The notes under the pieces were generated by a model. That model searched no databases, had not been told where the DNA came from, and was given only the letters and a program-made list of their open reading frames with translations. A stretch of 7,414 bases of DNA, from assembly GCA_900754755.1 (NCBI GenBank), contig CAAEEC010000394.1:1-7414 (forward strand), read 5' to 3'. The position numbers were made by a program, and so were the translations under genes. The number at the start of each line of letters is the position of its first letter. Position 1 is the stretch's first letter. This DNA comes from Clostridia bacterium. GTDB lineage: Bacteria > Bacillota > Clostridia > Christensenellales > Aristaeellaceae. Below, piece by piece: positions 5,878-7,414 of the stretch.

Positions 5878-6759
5878 TCAACCTTTGATCGCGCCGAGCA
5901 TAACGCCCTTCACGAAGAATTTTTGCAAAAACGGGTAGAGCACCATCACCGGCAGGGTGGAAAGAATGATCGTGGTGTATTTCACGGATTCCGAATACGC
6001 GGCAAAATCGTCGTAACCGGAGGTGAGCGAATCGAGGTTGGACGTGCCGGAAATCAAAATTTCGCGCAAAATCACCTGCAAGGGGAATTTGTTGCGGTCG
6101 CGCAAATAGATGGTAGCGGGAATGTAGCTGTTCCAGCTTCCCACAATGATATACAGCGCGATCACCGCGATCACCGGCTTGGCCAGCGGTACAAGGATGC
6201 GCGTTAAAATCACGGCGTCGTTCGCGCCATCGATGCGCGCGGATTCTTCCAGGCTGAGCGGCATGGTGCGGAAATAGGTGAGCATCATGATCAGGTTGTA
6301 CGTGCTGATGGCGCTGGGGAGCACCATGGACCAGATGCTATCGATCAGCCCCAGTTCCACCACAATCAAATACGTGGGGATCAGGCCGCCGCCGAAGAAC
6401 ATGGTGATCATGATCAGCGTGAGCATCACGCGCTGGCCGGGCAAAGCGCGCCGGGAGAGCACATAGCTACCCAGAATGGTAAGCGCCAGCCCCACAATCG
6501 TGGAAAGCGCCACATATAGCAGCGTGTTGGCGTAGCTCTTCCACAGCATAGTGTGTTCCATAATGATCTCATACGCGGCCAGGGAAAAGCCGCGCGGCCA
6601 CAGCAGGATTTTGCTGCCGCCATAGAGCTGCACCGGGTCGCTGAAGGACGCGACCACCACATACCAGCAGGGATACAGTGTCACCAGCAGGATCAGCGTA
6701 AGAATGGTATAATTGATCGCGCGGAATGCGCGGTCGCCAGCGGAACGGGATTCTACCAT
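5878..6759 (-). CDS. LplC/YtcP-like carbohydrate ABC transporter permease
   Basis: A 293-residue inner-membrane permease of the carbohydrate uptake (CUT1) group, half of the channel of a binding-protein-dependent importer. Six hydrophobic segments lie at about 16-37, 77-100, 111-133, 143-164, 192-212 and 261-278. The phrase FFGGGLIPTYLIVVELGLID (121-140) is typical of the LplC/YtcP subgroup. The EAA loop that docks the ATPase runs 171-191 (EESARIDGAND...LVPL), with the conserved glycine at 178. The length is normal. The frame is open to 6798, but ATG 6759 has GGGGGAAGGA 4 nt upstream and gives a 16-nt gap from the upstream permease, so I prefer it. The usual substrates of this subgroup are oligosaccharides or sugar derivatives; the exact ligand cannot be told. 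The ATPase and binding protein are not in the window. Confidence 0.9.
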   Translation of the reverse strand: MVESRSAGDRAFRAINYTILTLILLVTLYPCWYVVVASFSDPVQLYGGSKILLWPRGFSLAAYEIIMEHTMLWKSYANTLLYVALSTIVGLALTILGSYVLSRRALPGQRVMLTLIMITMFFGGGLIPTYLIVVELGLIDSIWSMVLPSAISTYNLIMMLTYFRTMPLSLEESARIDGANDAVILTRILVPLAKPVIAVIALYIIVGSWNSYIPATIYLRDRNKFPLQVILREILISGTSNLDSLTSGYDDFAAYSESVKYTTIILSTLPVMVLYPFLQKFFVKGVMLGAIKG

Positions 6760-6775
6760 AGCGTCCTTCCCCCTT

Positions 6776-7414
6776 TCAGAACAGGCCGCGCTGGCCAATT
6801 CTTTTGCTGAAGCGGTCTGCCGCCAGGAGCAAAATGAAATTGATCACGGAATTCATCAGTCCCACCGCCGAGGCGAAAGAATAATCGCCGTCGATCAGGC
6901 CGCGCCGGTACACGTAGGTGGAAATCACGTCGGCGGTTTCATAGGTGGTCGGCGTATAGAGCAGGATGATTTTTTCAAATCCCACCGACATAATCGAGCC
7001 AATGCGCAAAATCAAAAGGATCGTGATGGTGGGCGCGATGCCCGGCAGCGTGATGTGCCAGATGCGCCGCATGCGCCCGGCGCCATCCACCGTGGCGGCC
7101 TCATATAGCTCAGGATCGATGGCCGACAGGGCCGCCAGATAAATAATCGAATCCCAGCCCAAATTCTGCCAAATGCCCGATATGATATAAATGGGATAAA
7201 ACCATCCCGGATCCGTGAGGAATTGGATGCCCGGCAGCCCCATTTGCCCGCGTATGGTGTTGAACAGACCGCGCGTGGAGCAAAAATCGCGCACCAACGC
7301 GCAAATCACCACCAGGGAAATGAAGTGCGGCATATAAGTAATCGTCTGCACCGACTTTTTGAAGCGCGCGTTTTTTACCTCATTGAGCATCAGCGCCAGC
7401 AGAATGGGCGCGGG
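6776..7414 (-). CDS. LplB/YteP-like carbohydrate ABC transporter permease (5' end outside window)
   Basis: The partner permease, cut by the right edge; 212 residues are visible and the frame stays open to base 7414, so the start lies upstream. Family members are about 300 residues, so roughly 90 are missing. Hydrophobic segments include SLVVICALV, YPIYIISGIWQNLGW, TITILLILRIGSIMSVGF and NSVINFILLLA. The EAA loop reads ELYEAATVDGAGRMRRIWHITLPG, with the expected EAA, G and LP. The LLYTPTTYETADVISTYVYR stretch before the last helix is typical of the LplB/YteP subgroup. It ends 16 nt before the second permease, so the two are co-transcribed and would form a heterodimeric channel. Confidence 0.9.
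   Translation of the reverse strand, partial: PAPILLALMLNEVKNARFKKSVQTITYMPHFISLVVICALVRDFCSTRGLFNTIRGQMGLPGIQFLTDPGWFYPIYIISGIWQNLGWDSIIYLAALSAIDPELYEAATVDGAGRMRRIWHITLPGIAPTITILLILRIGSIMSVGFEKIILLYTPTTYETADVISTYVYRRGLIDGDYSFASAVGLMNSVINFILLLAADRFSKRIGQRGLF

Overview
The window is 7.4 kb of fairly GC-rich bacterial DNA. Every gene I can support lies on the minus strand, so transcription runs from high to low coordinates. The gene content suggests a Gram-positive Clostridia-type gut bacterium: LplB/LplC-like carbohydrate ABC permeases, strong AGGAGG ribosome binding sites, an Rpn/PD-(D/E)XK 'transposase-nuclease' with an EGR-repeat tail, and sigma-A-like extended -10 promoters. This is inferred from gene families and signals; no rRNA or marker gene is present to confirm it.

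In order of transcription, the window splits into four units. (1) 7414-4771: the tail of an importer operon with two membrane permeases (the first cut by the right edge) and a cytoplasmic M14-type zinc carboxypeptidase, spaced 16-20 nt apart, closed by a clear intrinsic terminator at 4771-4811. (2) 4709-1812: a promoter, then a sugar-nucleotidyltransferase-type gene, a small PD-(D/E)XK nuclease and a SNF2-family helicase/translocase. The last three overlap (13 nt, then an ATGA stop/start), so they are probably translated as one coupled operon. (3) 1795-1295: a promoter inside the space after the helicase, then a 115-residue two-helix membrane protein whose N-terminus holds a 22-residue duplication, then a terminator. 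(4) 1288-1: a near-consensus promoter driving an Rpn-family nuclease gene that is broken in two. About 143 nt of unrelated GC-rich DNA sits where a short conserved stretch should be. The C-terminal piece, with its EGR repeats, continues in another frame to 141, and a weak terminator-like hairpin lies at the left edge.

The importer unit probably brings in a carbohydrate-containing ligand, and the carboxypeptidase may process a peptide-bearing substrate. The nuclease/SNF2 pair is the most system-like element: a DNA translocase coupled to a small nuclease, an arrangement seen in phage and repair or defence loci. I see nothing that proves a new defence system. The other oddities are the broken Rpn gene, the duplicated start region of the membrane protein, and an M14 enzyme that appears to lack a standard substrate-binding motif.
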